Source of the DNA: Cupriavidus pinatubonensis
GTDB lineage: Bacteria; Pseudomonadota; Gammaproteobacteria; Burkholderiales; Burkholderiaceae
DNA length: 64,000 nt
Assembly (NCBI RefSeq): GCF_019602855.1
Contig: NZ_CP080766.1
Location: forward strand, 1,736,001 to 1,800,000
Direction of reading: 5' to 3'
Shown: positions 36,236-45,691 of the stretch, one piece after another
Layout: each line of letters begins with the position of its first letter
Numbering within the stretch: position 1 is the first letter of the stretch
Made by a program: the position numbers and the translations under genes
Notes under the pieces: generated by a model
Told to the model about the DNA's origin: nothing
The model's input: the letters and a program-made list of their open reading frames with translations, nothing else
Database searches by the model: none

Positions 36236-37735
36236 CTAGGTCAGTGCTGGCGCAGTCAGAGGCGGGCGGCGGGCGCCCACGGCGTGCTCCGCCGCGAACG
36301 CCAGCCGCAACAACACGGCTTCCGAAAACGGTCGGCCAAACAACTCCAGGCCGACCGGAACGCCATGTGCGGCGTGGGCATCCGGTTCGGAGAAGCCTGC
36401 CGGGATGACGATTGCGGGGAAGCCCGTGGCCGACGCGAGCACGCCATTGCGCTCGGCCTGGGCCTCGCCCACGGGCACGACCAGGCGGCGCTGGTGCGGA
36501 AACGCCAGCGCATCGAGACGGTGCGCTGCCATCAACCCGAGGACGCGTTCACGCAACGCTTGCTGGCGTTGCAACCGTTCGCGGTATTCGGTCTCGTTGC
36601 CTGCCAGTGCCATGGCGTTCTTCAGCGTTCCCGCGACGCTGGGATGCACGCTCGCCGAAGCGATGATGTCTTCCATGGAGCGTACCGACACGTCGGATGG
36701 GGCATCGGCAAGGTAGGCGTCAAGGTCGCCCTTCATTTCGTAGAGGTGCACCAGCGTGTCGGCCAGCAGCGCGTCGGGGTGGATCGCTTCATCGATCTGC
36801 ACCAGCTCGGCACCTCGTGCACGGATGGTGGCAAGCGCGTTCTGCATGACGGCATTGACGGCGCGATGCTCGGGCCCATCGCCAAAGAAGGAGCGCAGTA
36901 CGCCGATGCGAGCCCCTTTCAGCGCGTCAGGATGCAGTCCTTCGGTGTAGCTAGGCCGGGTATGCGAAGCGGCTTCGCCGGTAACCGGGTCCGCCGGGTC
37001 GTAGCCGGCGATGATGTCGAGCAAGAGCGCGGCATCGGTCACGGTGCGTGTGATCGGCCCGATGGTGTCTTGCGTCAGCCCGCAAGGGATCAGTCCGGTA
37101 CGGCTGACCAGTCCCATCGTCGGACGCAAGCCGACGAGGTTGTTCGCCGAAGCGGGGGAGCGAATGGAATTGACACCATCCGTGCCGATTCCCAGCAGGC
37201 CGAAGTTGGCAGCAATACCCGCGGCCGTGCCGCCGCTTGAACCACCCGGCGTCCGCGTGAGGTCATAGGGGTTGCGGGTTTGTCCGCCCAGCGTGCTGAC
37301 GGTCTCGCCGCCAGATGCCAGCTCGTGCAGGTTGGTCTTGGCCAGTACGATCGCGCCGGCCTCGCGCAGCCTGCGCACGATGAAGGCGTCCTCCACCGCA
37401 AGATTACCTTGCAGGCAACGTGCGCCCGCAGTCGTCTCCATACCGGCGCATTCGATGTTGTCCTTGACCAGGACCGGTATGCCATGCAGACGCGCGAGCG
37501 GAACGGATGGCGCGGCCGCAGCTTGCGCGTCCAGTTGATCCGCTTCTGACAATGCGTGGGGATTGAACTGCAGTACGCTGTAGATGCCCGGGCCGTTCCT
37601 GTCATAGGCGGCGATCCGGTCCAGGTATCGCTGCACCAGTTGACGCGCCGTGAGTCGGCCTTCACGCATGGCGGCATGGACGCCCTCTACGGTGGCCTCC
37701 ATGACCCGGGTGCCGGAGTCGGTGGTTGATTTCAT
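36236..37735 (-). CDS. Amidase (amidase signature family)
   Basis: A 499-residue enzyme with the Ser-cisSer-Lys triad: Lys91 in VLVKDNI, cis-Ser166 in GGSSGG, and nucleophile Ser190 in DGVNSIR. The usual TDTGGSIR is TDGVNSIR here, keeping the Ser. It hydrolyses a carboxamide to acid and ammonia. The start at 37735 lies within a plausible operon 79 bp downstream of an MFS gene. Together with the aminotransferase it suggests use of an amide or N-containing compound as carbon/nitrogen source. Confidence 0.9.
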   Translation of the reverse strand: MKSTTDSGTRVMEATVEGVHAAMREGRLTARQLVQRYLDRIAAYDRNGPGIYSVLQFNPHALSEADQLDAQAAAAPSVPLARLHGIPVLVKDNIECAGMETTAGARCLQGNLAVEDAFIVRRLREAGAIVLAKTNLHELASGGETVSTLGGQTRNPYDLTRTPGGSSGGTAAGIAANFGLLGIGTDGVNSIRSPASANNLVGLRPTMGLVSRTGLIPCGLTQDTIGPITRTVTDAALLLDIIAGYDPADPVTGEAASHTRPSYTEGLHPDALKGARIGVLRSFFGDGPEHRAVNAVMQNALATIRARGAELVQIDEAIHPDALLADTLVHLYEMKGDLDAYLADAPSDVSVRSMEDIIASASVHPSVAGTLKNAMALAGNETEYRERLQRQQALRERVLGLMAAHRLDALAFPHQRRLVVPVGEAQAERNGVLASATGFPAIVIPAGFSEPDAHAAHGVPVGLELFGRPFSEAVLLRLAFAAEHAVGARRPPLTAPALT

Positions 37736-37814
37736 GTTTGTGTTCCTTGCGCCCGCGGGAAGGGCGCCGGGGTGATGAGTCGTCGGGGAGCGGCACGCCG
37801 CTCCCCGACATGCG

Positions 37815-39119
37815 CTACCGGTTGACCAGCTTTGCCGGCAAGGTCCAGATGGCGAACGCGCCAAGGACAAGCATGCCCGCAATCATGTAGTACGCGCTGG
37901 TACCGCTCTGGGTTACGTCACGCAGATACCCGATCATGTAGCCGCTGGTAAAGCCGGCCAGGTTGCCGATCGAATTGCTCATGGCGATGGCCGTCGCCGC
38001 CGCCGCGCCGCTGAGGAAGGCGGTAGGCAGGGACCAGAACAGCGGCGAACAGGTCAGGATGCCGGCCGCGGCAATCGACAGGAACACCAGCGAGAGCGCC
38101 GTGCTGTGCATGATCCAGGGCAGGGCCAGGAAGCCGATGGCGCCCATCATGCAGGGCACGATCAGGTGCCAGCGCCGTTCCCGATGCTTATCCGCGCTCT
38201 TGCCGAACACGTACATGGTGACGATGGCCGCCATATACGGGATCGCGCTGAGCAGGCCGATATGCAGCGGATCGGACACACCTGTCGACTTGATGAACGT
38301 TGGCAGCCAGAGCGTAATGCCGTACTGCCCGGTGACATAGCAGAAGCAGATCAGGCTGATGAGCCAGACACGCGGGTCGGTGAAGACGTTGCCCACGCGC
38401 GCCTCATGGCCCGCCGCCTTGTTGTCCTCCGCCTTGGCCAGCTCGAGCACGCGCTTCTCGTCGTCACTGAGCCATTTGGCCTTGGAGATGGAACTGTCCA
38501 GGTAGAAGAAGCAGGCGAGGCCCAGCAATATGGCAGGCACGGCTTCAATGAAGAACATCCATTGCCAGCCCGCCCAACCCGCAATGCCCCCCATGCTGCC
38601 CATCAAAAAGCCTGACAACGGGTTGCCGATGATGCCGGACAGCGGCGAGCCCATGCAATAGATCGCCATGATCTTGGCGCGCCGATGCGAGGGATACCAG
38701 CAGGACAAGTAGTACACGATGCCGGGCGTGAAGCCCGCTTCGGCCAGGCCCAGCAGGAAACGCAAGGTGTAGAAAGCAGTCGGGGTCTCCACGAACACGA
38801 AGCACGCCGAAAGCAGGCCCCATGTCACCATGATCCGGCCGATCCAGACCTTGGCGCCGAAGCGGTGAAGCGCAAGGTTGCTGGGTATCTCGAACAGGAA
38901 GTATCCGATGAAGAAGATGCCGGCACCCAGGCCATAGACGGTTTCGCTGAAGCCAAGGTCCTGCGACATCTGGAGCTTGGCAAAGCCGACGTTGACTCGG
39001 TCGAGATAGGCAATCAGGAAGCAAAGCATCAGGAACGGCACGAGGCGCCAGCTTACCTTGCGATAAACCGCGTCTTCGTACGAACTCACCTTTGCCCCGG
39101 CGTGCAGGGTAGTTTCCAC
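37815..39119 (-). CDS. MFS transporter, anion:cation symporter (ACS) family
   Basis: A 434-residue, 12-helix protein of the ACS branch. DRVNVGFAKLQM in helix 1 and FFIGYFLFEIPSNLALHRFGAK around helix 2 are diagnostic. These proteins take up organic anions such as tartrate, glucarate or phthalate derivatives. The start is GTG (39119), preceded by AAAAGGAG. It follows the aminotransferase gene by about 210 bp on the same strand. This operon therefore has two unrelated MFS genes. Confidence 0.9.
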   Translation of the reverse strand: METTLHAGAKVSSYEDAVYRKVSWRLVPFLMLCFLIAYLDRVNVGFAKLQMSQDLGFSETVYGLGAGIFFIGYFLFEIPSNLALHRFGAKVWIGRIMVTWGLLSACFVFVETPTAFYTLRFLLGLAEAGFTPGIVYYLSCWYPSHRRAKIMAIYCMGSPLSGIIGNPLSGFLMGSMGGIAGWAGWQWMFFIEAVPAILLGLACFFYLDSSISKAKWLSDDEKRVLELAKAEDNKAAGHEARVGNVFTDPRVWLISLICFCYVTGQYGITLWLPTFIKSTGVSDPLHIGLLSAIPYMAAIVTMYVFGKSADKHRERRWHLIVPCMMGAIGFLALPWIMHSTALSLVFLSIAAAGILTCSPLFWSLPTAFLSGAAAATAIAMSNSIGNLAGFTSGYMIGYLRDVTQSGTSAYYMIAGMLVLGAFAIWTLPAKLVNR

Positions 39120-39328
39120 AGCGTCTCCTTTTGTATTGTCAGGTACGTCGGTGCTGCTGCGCCGATGCTGGAGCCGATCGGCGCTGTGTGGAACGTGGAA
39201 TGGGCCTGTACCGCCGGGGCCTGCGGCTGCGCGCTTGCAGCGGTGCTGCCAACCAGTTGCGGCAAGGCCCTCCCCGGCCTTGACTGTGAACTGGGGCTCG
39301 CCGCGATCGCAGGACCCGGTGGCCTGCG

Positions 39329-40549
39329 TCAGGCTGCGGCCCGCAGCGGCAAGGGGTTTGAGTGGGCCGCGAGATAGTCCATGGCTGCGGCGACGCCGCT
39401 TGCGGCCACTGGCACACCGGACAACTTCAGCCCCATTTCGCAGCCGGACAGCGTGGCCATCAGCGTGAGATCGTTGCAGTCGCCGAGATGGCCGATACGG
39501 AACATCCGCCCCTTCATCTTGCCGAGCGCCGCGCCGAGCGACATGTTGAAGCGGTCGTAGATGATCCGGCGCACGGAGTCCGCGTCAATGCCGTCGGGCA
39601 TCATCACGCCGGTCAGCACCGGGCTGTAGACCGACGGGTCCGCGCACTGGATCTCGAGGCCCCATGCGCGCACTGCACGGCGGCAAGCCTCGGCCAGGCG
39701 ATGGTGGCGTGCGAAGACGTTGTCGAGCCCTTCTTCAAGGATCATGTCCAGCGCCTCCGACAAGCCATAGAGCAGGTTTGTGCTGGGCGTGTAGGGCCAG
39801 TAGCCGGTCTGGTTCATGGCGATGATCTCCTCCCAATCCCAGAAACTGCGTGGCAGGCGCGCGGACCGGCTGGCTTCGATTGCCTTCGGCGACACGGCGT
39901 TGAAGCTGATGCCCGGCGGCAGCATGAGCCCCTTTTGCGAGCCGGAGACGGTCACGTCCACGCCCCACTCGTCGTGGCGATAGTCGGCAGAGGCCAGCCC
40001 CGAGATTGTGTCGACCATCAGCAGCGCCGGATGGCCCGCTGCATCGATGGCCTTGCGCACGGCGGCGATATCAGACGTGACGCCGGTCGAGGTCTCGTTA
40101 TGCACCACGCAGACCGCCTTGATGGCATGGTCGCTGTCCTGGCGCAGGCGCGCTTCGATCATGTCGGCCTGAACCCCGCGACGCCAGCCCTCGATGCCCG
40201 GCAAGCCCAGGAACTCTGGGCGCAGCCCAAGTTTCTCGGCCATCTTTTTCCAGAGTGTGGCGAAGTGGCCGGTCTCGAACATCAGCACGGTATCGCCCGG
40301 GCTCAGCGTGTTGGATAGCGCGGCTTCCCATGCGCCTGTTCCGGAGGCCGGATAGATCACAACCGGCTGCTCAGTCTTGAAGATCTTGCGGATGCCGGCC
40401 AGCACCTTCAATCCCAGCGCGCCGAACTCCGGGCCGCGATGGTCAATGGTCGGGTAGCTGATGGCCCGCAGGATGCGATCCGGCACCGGGCTTGGTCCGG
40501 GGATTTGCAGGTAATGACGGCCAGCGGGATGGAAGTCCAGTTTCAGCAT
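39329..40549 (-). CDS. Serine-glyoxylate-type class V aminotransferase
   Basis: A 406-residue PLP enzyme. Its sequence pattern (GRHYLQIPGPSPVPDRILRA, then YPASGTGAWEAALSNTLSPG and WDWEEIIAMNQTGYWPYTP) is very like the SgaA serine-glyoxylate aminotransferase of methylotrophs. The PLP lysine is Lys206 in SGSQKGLMLPPG. It moves an amino group from serine or alanine to glyoxylate or a related oxoacid. AGGAGG is well placed before the ATG. An operator-like palindrome lies 18-32 bp upstream, shared with the divergent GntR gene. Confidence 0.9.
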   Translation of the reverse strand: MLKLDFHPAGRHYLQIPGPSPVPDRILRAISYPTIDHRGPEFGALGLKVLAGIRKIFKTEQPVVIYPASGTGAWEAALSNTLSPGDTVLMFETGHFATLWKKMAEKLGLRPEFLGLPGIEGWRRGVQADMIEARLRQDSDHAIKAVCVVHNETSTGVTSDIAAVRKAIDAAGHPALLMVDTISGLASADYRHDEWGVDVTVSGSQKGLMLPPGISFNAVSPKAIEASRSARLPRSFWDWEEIIAMNQTGYWPYTPSTNLLYGLSEALDMILEEGLDNVFARHHRLAEACRRAVRAWGLEIQCADPSVYSPVLTGVMMPDGIDADSVRRIIYDRFNMSLGAALGKMKGRMFRIGHLGDCNDLTLMATLSGCEMGLKLSGVPVAASGVAAAMDYLAAHSNPLPLRAAA

Positions 40550-40566
40550 TTGCTCCTCCTGTTGAA

Positions 40567-40581
40567 TTTTGCATTCAAAAT
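40567..40581 (-). promoter_or_regulatory. Operator-like palindrome at the aminotransferase promoter
   Basis: TTTTGCATTCAAAAT lies 18-32 bases before the ATG at 40549. Its core TTGCATTCAA matches the palindrome at the divergent GntR start (TTGCATGCAA) at 9 of 10 positions. It is probably the GntR-type operator. Confidence 0.55.
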
Positions 40582-40725
40582 ACTTTAGCAGGAGAGGCGC
40601 ATCGGAGAAGGGCCCGGAACAAGAAAAAAACGCCGCAGTGTTTACCCCGATCTAAGGGGATCTTGCGCCTTGGCGGCGCTGTGCTATGGGTCTGCTAAAA
40701 TCCCTTCAAACGCCCATTCGTTGGA

Positions 40726-40740
40726 CTTTGCATGCAAGAT
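40726..40740 (+). promoter_or_regulatory. Operator-like palindrome over the GntR start codon
   Basis: CTTTGCATGCAAGAT includes the perfect 10-base palindrome TTGCATGCAA, which overlaps the ATG at 40732. It matches 12 of 15 positions of the site at 40567-40581. Position over the start suggests autorepression. Confidence 0.5.
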
Positions 40741-41460
40741 TCCATGTCATCAGCCGATACCACCCTCGCATCCATGCTTCCGAAGGTCGAGCGGCAACGC
40801 CTGCATGACACGGTCGTGGGCCACCTTCGCAACTTCATCGTGGAGGGGGTACTGAAGGCCGGCACAAAGCTTAACGAGCGAGAGCTTTGCGAAACGCTTG
40901 GCATCTCGCGCACACCGCTGCGCGAGGCACTGAAGGTGCTCGCGGCGGAAGGGCTGATCGATATCTCGCCCAATCGCGGCGCCACGGTAGCCAGCCTGTC
41001 GGCAACGGAAATCCGGGATACCTTCGAGTTGATGAGTGGCCTGGAGGCGTTTTCGGGAGAGCTGGCCTGCGAACGCATGACCGCTGTCGAGCTTGCAGAA
41101 CTCAAAGCCTTGCACTACACCATGCTTGCCTGCCGTGCGCAGGAAGACCTGTCCGGTTACTACGACTGCAACCGGCAGATTCATGACCGCATCAATCAGG
41201 CTGCGCGCAACGCTGCGCTTCGCCAGACCTACCTGGCCGTCAACCGCAGGCTGCAAGCGCTGCGATTCCGTTCGAACTTTCAGAAGACGAAGTGGGACAG
41301 CGCCATCCATGACCACGATGAAATGCTGATCGCGCTGGAGGCGCGCGATGGCAAGCGACTCGCGGCAATCCTGCGCCAGCATTTGCTCGACAAGCGCGAC
41401 GCAGTGCTGCTCATGCTGGCAGCCGAGGCGGACGCCGCGCCCGTGACGTCGGAATCCTGA
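40732..41460 (+). CDS. GntR-family regulator (FadR subfamily)
   Basis: A 242-residue regulator with a GntR winged helix (LHDTVVGHLRNFIVEGVLKAGTKLNERELCETLGISRTPLREALKVLAAEGLI). An all-helical FCD effector domain follows with Asp/His metal-ligand candidates (YDCNRQIHDRINQAARN, HDHDEML). It is divergent from the six-gene aminotransferase operon, and operator-like palindromes lie at both starts, so it is very likely the operon repressor. No ribosome binding site is obvious; the next ATG (40744) is possible. Confidence 0.9.
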   Translation: MQDSMSSADTTLASMLPKVERQRLHDTVVGHLRNFIVEGVLKAGTKLNERELCETLGISRTPLREALKVLAAEGLIDISPNRGATVASLSATEIRDTFELMSGLEAFSGELACERMTAVELAELKALHYTMLACRAQEDLSGYYDCNRQIHDRINQAARNAALRQTYLAVNRRLQALRFRSNFQKTKWDSAIHDHDEMLIALEARDGKRLAAILRQHLLDKRDAVLLMLAAEADAAPVTSES

Positions 41461-41555
41461 TTACACGGGAGACTGTCTTCTCAGCAGCACGAGGTCAGAG
41501 TAGCCGCGCCGCAAGAATCGAAGTACGCGCGTGGCCAATTCAAGGTCTCCACCAT

Positions 41556-42008
41556 TCATGGCGACACATGGCGAGCCAGGAACCGATCCAATTGGCCCGC
41601 GAACGCCTTGCCATCCTGCGCAGCATATGGTGCCGGACCGCCGGTATCAATGCCTGAACTGCGAAGCTGTTCCATCACGTCGCGCATCGTCAGGCGCTCC
41701 TGAATGTTCTCGCGGCTGAACCAGCTTCCCCGCGGGTCAAGCACATAAGCGCCCTTTTCCAGGGCAGCGGCGGCAAGAGGAATGTCAGCCGTAATCACAA
41801 GGTCACCGTGGATGACCAGTTCGACAATACGGTCATCGGCTGCGTCGAAGCCGGCTGGCACTTGCAGGGCCCTGATAAAGCGCGACGGAGGCGTGCGCAA
41901 GAACTTGTTCGCTACCAGCGTGACGCACACTTCGAGACGCTGCGCAGCCCGATACAACATTTCCTTGACCACAACAGGGCAGGCGTCTGCGTCAACCAGT
42001 ACTTGCAT
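41556..42008 (-). CDS. YaiI/YqxD family protein (DUF188)
   Basis: A 150-residue protein beginning QVLVDADACPVVVKE, the signature of the DUF188 family, and containing DDRIVELVIHGDLVITADIPLA and the DVMEQLR helix. The N-terminal Asp cluster resembles PIN-like nucleases, but I know of no demonstrated activity for this family. It is a single gene with no linked partner. GGAATT lies a few bases before the ATG. Confidence 0.9.
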   Translation of the reverse strand: MQVLVDADACPVVVKEMLYRAAQRLEVCVTLVANKFLRTPPSRFIRALQVPAGFDAADDRIVELVIHGDLVITADIPLAAAALEKGAYVLDPRGSWFSRENIQERLTMRDVMEQLRSSGIDTGGPAPYAAQDGKAFAGQLDRFLARHVSP

Positions 42009-42348
42009 CGCGGAATTCCAATCGATAGTGGGAGCCGCTCATATTACTGCCAGCCCGGCCGATGGGGAGCGCCTATCCGTGGAATTCCGCGCGTCCATAC
42101 CGGATCGCTTCATCCCGGTTTGGGCTGACAATACGAAAGATAAGTGTATATAAATCAGTGTGTTGTTTACATTGTAATTACAGATTACGTATTTTATACT
42201 CCGCCGCGAGATGCGTATTCTGGTTTGCCGGCAGGAGCTGCGCCGTGGTTGGCGCGACCTTCCCCCGCAGTTCAACCGGTAGCAAACAGATTCCCTCAGG
42301 TCCGACAGCCCCTGCAGTTCATTTGCTGGAACTTCCAATAAGGAAAAC
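42009..42348. other. Intergenic region upstream of the porin gene
   Basis: An AT-rich patch inside this 340-bp gap holds the promoter candidate at 42172-42200. The rest is a leader of about 140 bp with no gene. Confidence 0.5.
42172..42200 (+). promoter_or_regulatory. Sigma-70-type promoter candidate for the porin
   Basis: TTGTAA (42172-42177) and TATACT (42195-42200) are separated by 17 bases, in an AT-rich patch that contrasts with its surroundings. They match the -35 and -10 consensus at 4 and 5 of 6 positions. Confidence 0.5.
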
Positions 42349-43455
42349 ATGAAGCTCAAACTGTTCGCCATCGCCGCCGGGCTGCTTGCGTCGGCCAGCA
42401 CTTATGCGCAATCAAGCGTGACCCTCTACGGAATCGTGGACGCCGGCGTCGAGTACCTCAACAAGGTGCCTGATGCCACCGGGAACAGTTCGCACCTGCT
42501 GGCCCTGCAATCGGGCAGCCAGGCAGGGTCACGCTGGGGCCTGCGAGGCGTGGAAGATCTGGGTGGAGGCCTGCGCGGCGTCTTTACGCTGGAAAGCGGC
42601 TTCACCGTTGACGACGGAAAGATGGCGCAAGGTAACCGCTTGTTCGGTCGTGCCGCCTATGTAGGCTTGCAGAACCAGTGGGGGCAACTGACCGTGGGTC
42701 GCCACGCTACTCCGTTCTGGGATTTTGCTGGTGCGTTTGATCCGATGTCTAACGCTGGACGCTACGCCATCGGCGCACAAGACCCGTTCATGCTTAGCCA
42801 GCGTGCGGACAACTCTGCCAAGTATGTCGGCACGTTCGGTGGCCTGACAGTGACCGGCCTGTACAGCTTCAACTACAACAACCAGGAAATCCCGGGCAAC
42901 TTCACCAACGGCCGCGAATACTCGCTGATGACCGTGTATGCGGCCGGCCCGCTTTCGGTTGGCGCCGTGTACGACCAGACGAATCAATCGTCCGCCACCG
43001 CACTGACGACCAACCAGTTGTTCCGCCGTGCAGCGATTGCTGGCACCTATGCGTTCGGTCGGGCCAAGGTCTACGGCGGCTACCGCTATGCGCGTGCCTA
43101 CAACGGTGCGTCCCTGCCGGGCACCGCCGGCGCTACCAACACCTACTCCAACCTTGCCTGGGCCGGACTCGGCTATCAGCTCACGCCGGCCTTCTCGCTG
43201 ACGGGCGCTGCCTACTATCAGAACCTGCGTTACGCCCAGGTTGGCAATCCGTGGCAGTTCGTCGCAACTGCTGATTACATGCTGTCCAAGCGTACCGACC
43301 TGTATGCCTCGATGTCATACGCGCTGAACAACAATTCCCGCTCGGCGCTTGGCGTGAACGGCTTCAACGACGTGCTGGGCTCGACGTCCAGTGAGCGCGT
43401 GGTGCCCGGTGCCAATCAGTTCGGACTCGTGGTGGGGATCCGCCACAAGTTCTGA
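42349..43455 (+). CDS. Outer-membrane trimeric porin (Burkholderiales type)
   Basis: A 368-residue porin with a signal peptide cleaved after STYA, then the family start QSSVTLYGIVDAGVEYLN. It also has the loop and strand pattern SRWGLRGVEDLGGGLRGVFTLESGF and GRAAYVGLQ, and a C-terminal beta strand GLVVGIRHKF ending in Phe, as needed for BAM-dependent insertion. It forms a general diffusion channel. AAGGAAAAC precedes the ATG, and a strong terminator follows at 43481-43506. Confidence 0.95.
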   Translation: MKLKLFAIAAGLLASASTYAQSSVTLYGIVDAGVEYLNKVPDATGNSSHLLALQSGSQAGSRWGLRGVEDLGGGLRGVFTLESGFTVDDGKMAQGNRLFGRAAYVGLQNQWGQLTVGRHATPFWDFAGAFDPMSNAGRYAIGAQDPFMLSQRADNSAKYVGTFGGLTVTGLYSFNYNNQEIPGNFTNGREYSLMTVYAAGPLSVGAVYDQTNQSSATALTTNQLFRRAAIAGTYAFGRAKVYGGYRYARAYNGASLPGTAGATNTYSNLAWAGLGYQLTPAFSLTGAAYYQNLRYAQVGNPWQFVATADYMLSKRTDLYASMSYALNNNSRSALGVNGFNDVLGSTSSERVVPGANQFGLVVGIRHKF

Positions 43456-43480
43456 GCGGTTGCAACGCGACAGTCAAACA

Positions 43481-43506
43481 GCCCGGGGACTTCCCCGGGT
43501 TTTTTT
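43481..43506 (+). terminator. Intrinsic terminator of the porin gene
   Basis: GCCCGGGGA and TCCCCGGG form an 8-bp GC stem with a short loop, followed by a run of seven T. This is a textbook Rho-independent terminator. Confidence 0.9.
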
Positions 43507-43557
43507 ACAAGCCTGACGAGACAAGCGCGAAGGCCGCGCCAATCCTTGCCCTCTCTT

Positions 43558-45357
43558 ATGCTTTCATCGATTCGCACGAAAATTCAGGTCATTTCCACCG
43601 GCATTGTCGTGACATCGCTTGCGCTGACCGCTTGTGCAACCTATGTCATCGTTCGCGACAGCAACCTGGAAACGATCCGGCAAAACCTCGATGCCATCGC
43701 TACCGGCCATGCACTCGCGCTCGATGAATGGGTGACAGGGAAAGCAACCATGGTGGCTGCCGCCGCAGAGCAGATTGCGCCAGGCGACCCACGCGGTATT
43801 GTTCGTCAGCTGCAGAAGGCCGGCGCATTCCCGATCACCACTGCCGGCTGGCAGGACAAGTCCTTTGTCGCAAGCAAGGACCAGATGCCGTCAGGCTTCG
43901 ATCCGACTGCGCGACCCTGGTACAAGGAGACCCTGGCAGCGGCTAAGCCAATCGTGACGAAGCCATACGCTGACGCAACGACGGGCAAGCCGTTTGTCTC
44001 GTTCGCCGCACCCATCGTGCGAGACGGCGTGACAAGTGGCGTGGTGTCTGCGGTAGTGTCCCTGGATGGCGTACGCGATGTCGTGACCGCCGTGCGCCCG
44101 ACGCCCGAGAGTCTTGGCTTTGTGGTCGACAAGGATGCCAATATCCTGGCGCACCCCGATGCAAAGTACATCCGCAAGCCGGCGTTGGAGTTGTCGCAAG
44201 CGTTGACGCCACAGGCATTGGCATCGCTTGAAAGCGAAGGAAATCCGCTCGAGATCGAGCTCGACGGCAGAATGAAGCTGCTGCGCGCAAGGCCGATTCA
44301 CGGCACGAACTGGCAGCTCGTCGTGGCGCTGGATAAGGCAGAGGCCACTGCAGCCCTGAATCGGGTGATCAAGACCTCGGCGTTAGCCATCGTGCTGCTG
44401 GCGGTGTTGGCCGCGGCGCTGAGCGGCTTGTTCACCGCACGAGCGTTTCGCCGGCTATCCGAAGTGCGAGACGCCATGAATGAAATCGCCACCGGTGACG
44501 GCGATCTGACCCGCCGTCTTCCGGTCGACGGCCGTGACGAGGTCTCGCAGATCGCGACATCCTTCAATACCTTCGTCGAAAAGCTCGGCAGCACACTGAC
44601 CAGGATTCGGCGTGGCAGCGAATCGGTGAAGGTCGCGACCAACGAAATCGAGGCTGGAAACCAGGACCTGTCGCGTCGTACGGAAATGGCGGCGAGCAAT
44701 CTGGAGGAGACAGCGGCTTCGCTGTCCGAGCTGACCGGATCGGTGAGCCGCTCCGCCGAAGCAACAGTTCAGGCAACACGTCTTGCATCATTCGCCAGTG
44801 ACGCGGCGAAGCGTGGCGGCAATGTCGTTTCCGACGTCGTCGCGACGATGGAGGACATCGCCCGTTCGTCATCGAGGATCGGGGAGATCATCGGCGTCAT
44901 CGACGGCATTGCCTACCAGACCAATATCCTTGCACTGAATGCTGCAGTCGAGGCCGCACGCGCTGGCGAACATGGCAAAGGCTTCGCCGTGGTAGCCGGC
45001 GAAGTGCGCAGCCTTGCGCATCGGAGTGCCTCGGCGGCCAAGGAGATCAAGACGCTGATCGAGACCTCCGAAGTCAGCGTACAGTCCGGGACCCAGCGGG
45101 TTCAGGCTGCCGGCGATGCGATGACGGAAATCGTCGACGGCATCCGCCAGGTCTCCTCGCTCATTTCCGAGATCAGTGCGGCCATGGGCGAACAAAGTAC
45201 AGGCCTCAGCCAGATCAATCAGGCAGTCGAGGAAATGGAGCAAGCCACGCAACAGAATGCCGCGCTGGTGGAACAGGCAGCGGCGGCTTCGTCGCTGCTG
45301 GATGAGCAGGCCGGCGATCTGGCGGAGGCCGTGGCGGGATTCAAGCTGAATAGCTGA
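43558..45357 (+). CDS. Methyl-accepting chemotaxis protein with Cache sensor
   Basis: About 599 residues. TM1 lies near the N-terminus, then a periplasmic dCache-like sensor ([33 protein letters not shown]), TM2, HAMP and the signalling helix. The hairpin tip reads [20 protein letters not shown] and [22 protein letters not shown], which defines an MCP. The Cache domain probably senses a small organic ligand such as an amino or organic acid. A TTG at 43546 could be the start; neither site has a good ribosome binding site. Confidence 0.93.
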   Translation: MLSSIRTKIQVISTGIVVTSLALTACATYVIVRDSNLETIRQNLDAIATGHALALDEWVTGKATMVAAAAEQIAPGDPRGIVRQLQKAGAFPITTAGWQDKSFVASKDQMPSGFDPTARPWYKETLAAAKPIVTKPYADATTGKPFVSFAAPIVRDGVTSGVVSAVVSLDGVRDVVTAVRPTPESLGFVVDKDANILAHPDAKYIRKPALELSQALTPQALASLESEGNPLEIELDGRMKLLRARPIHGTNWQLVVALDKAEATAALNRVIKTSALAIVLLAVLAAALSGLFTARAFRRLSEVRDAMNEIATGDGDLTRRLPVDGRDEVSQIATSFNTFVEKLGSTLTRIRRGSESVKVATNEIEAGNQDLSRRTEMAASNLEETAASLSELTGSVSRSAEATVQATRLASFASDAAKRGGNVVSDVVATMEDIARSSSRIGEIIGVIDGIAYQTNILALNAAVEAARAGEHGKGFAVVAGEVRSLAHRSASAAKEIKTLIETSEVSVQSGTQRVQAAGDAMTEIVDGIRQVSSLISEISAAMGEQSTGLSQINQAVEEMEQATQQNAALVEQAAAASSLLDEQAGDLAEAVAGFKLNS

Positions 45358-45374
45358 GCGGCCCTGCGCCGCTC
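45356..45374 (+). terminator. GC hairpin overlapping the chemotaxis receptor stop
   Basis: GAGCGGC, loop CCTGC, GCCGCTC form a perfect 7-bp stem starting inside the stop codon. No T-run follows, so function is uncertain. Confidence 0.35.
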
Positions 45375-45691
45375 GCTCAGGGGCGCGAGTGCAGGCGAAT
45401 GCATCCTTGTGATGAGGGCAAGCCAGGCCTGCAAAAATTCACAAGCCATGCGCCCCTGAAAACAACGCGGTGCGCAGACTTATCAAGTCATTCGCCCGAA
45501 TGCTGCGCGGTGACGCGTATCGCTCCCATTCTTCTTCCGTTGGTAATCCCAACGCATCAAGGACATGACCTGACCACGATGAGGTCGGCTGACGCGTTGG
45601 CCATGTTGGCGCGTTGCTTGCCGGCGAGGTTGTCCCTGCGTCGCTGCTAAACTTCCGCCGATAAGCCCAGGCCAGCCCCTCTGCATTCACC
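45375..45691. other. Intergenic region
   Basis: A 320-bp gap between the chemotaxis receptor and HD hydrolase genes. I see no gene or element in it. Confidence 0.5.

Noticed and set aside
39362..40318. A 318-codon plus-strand frame opposite the aminotransferase
   Set aside because: Antisense of a clearly recognisable PLP enzyme.
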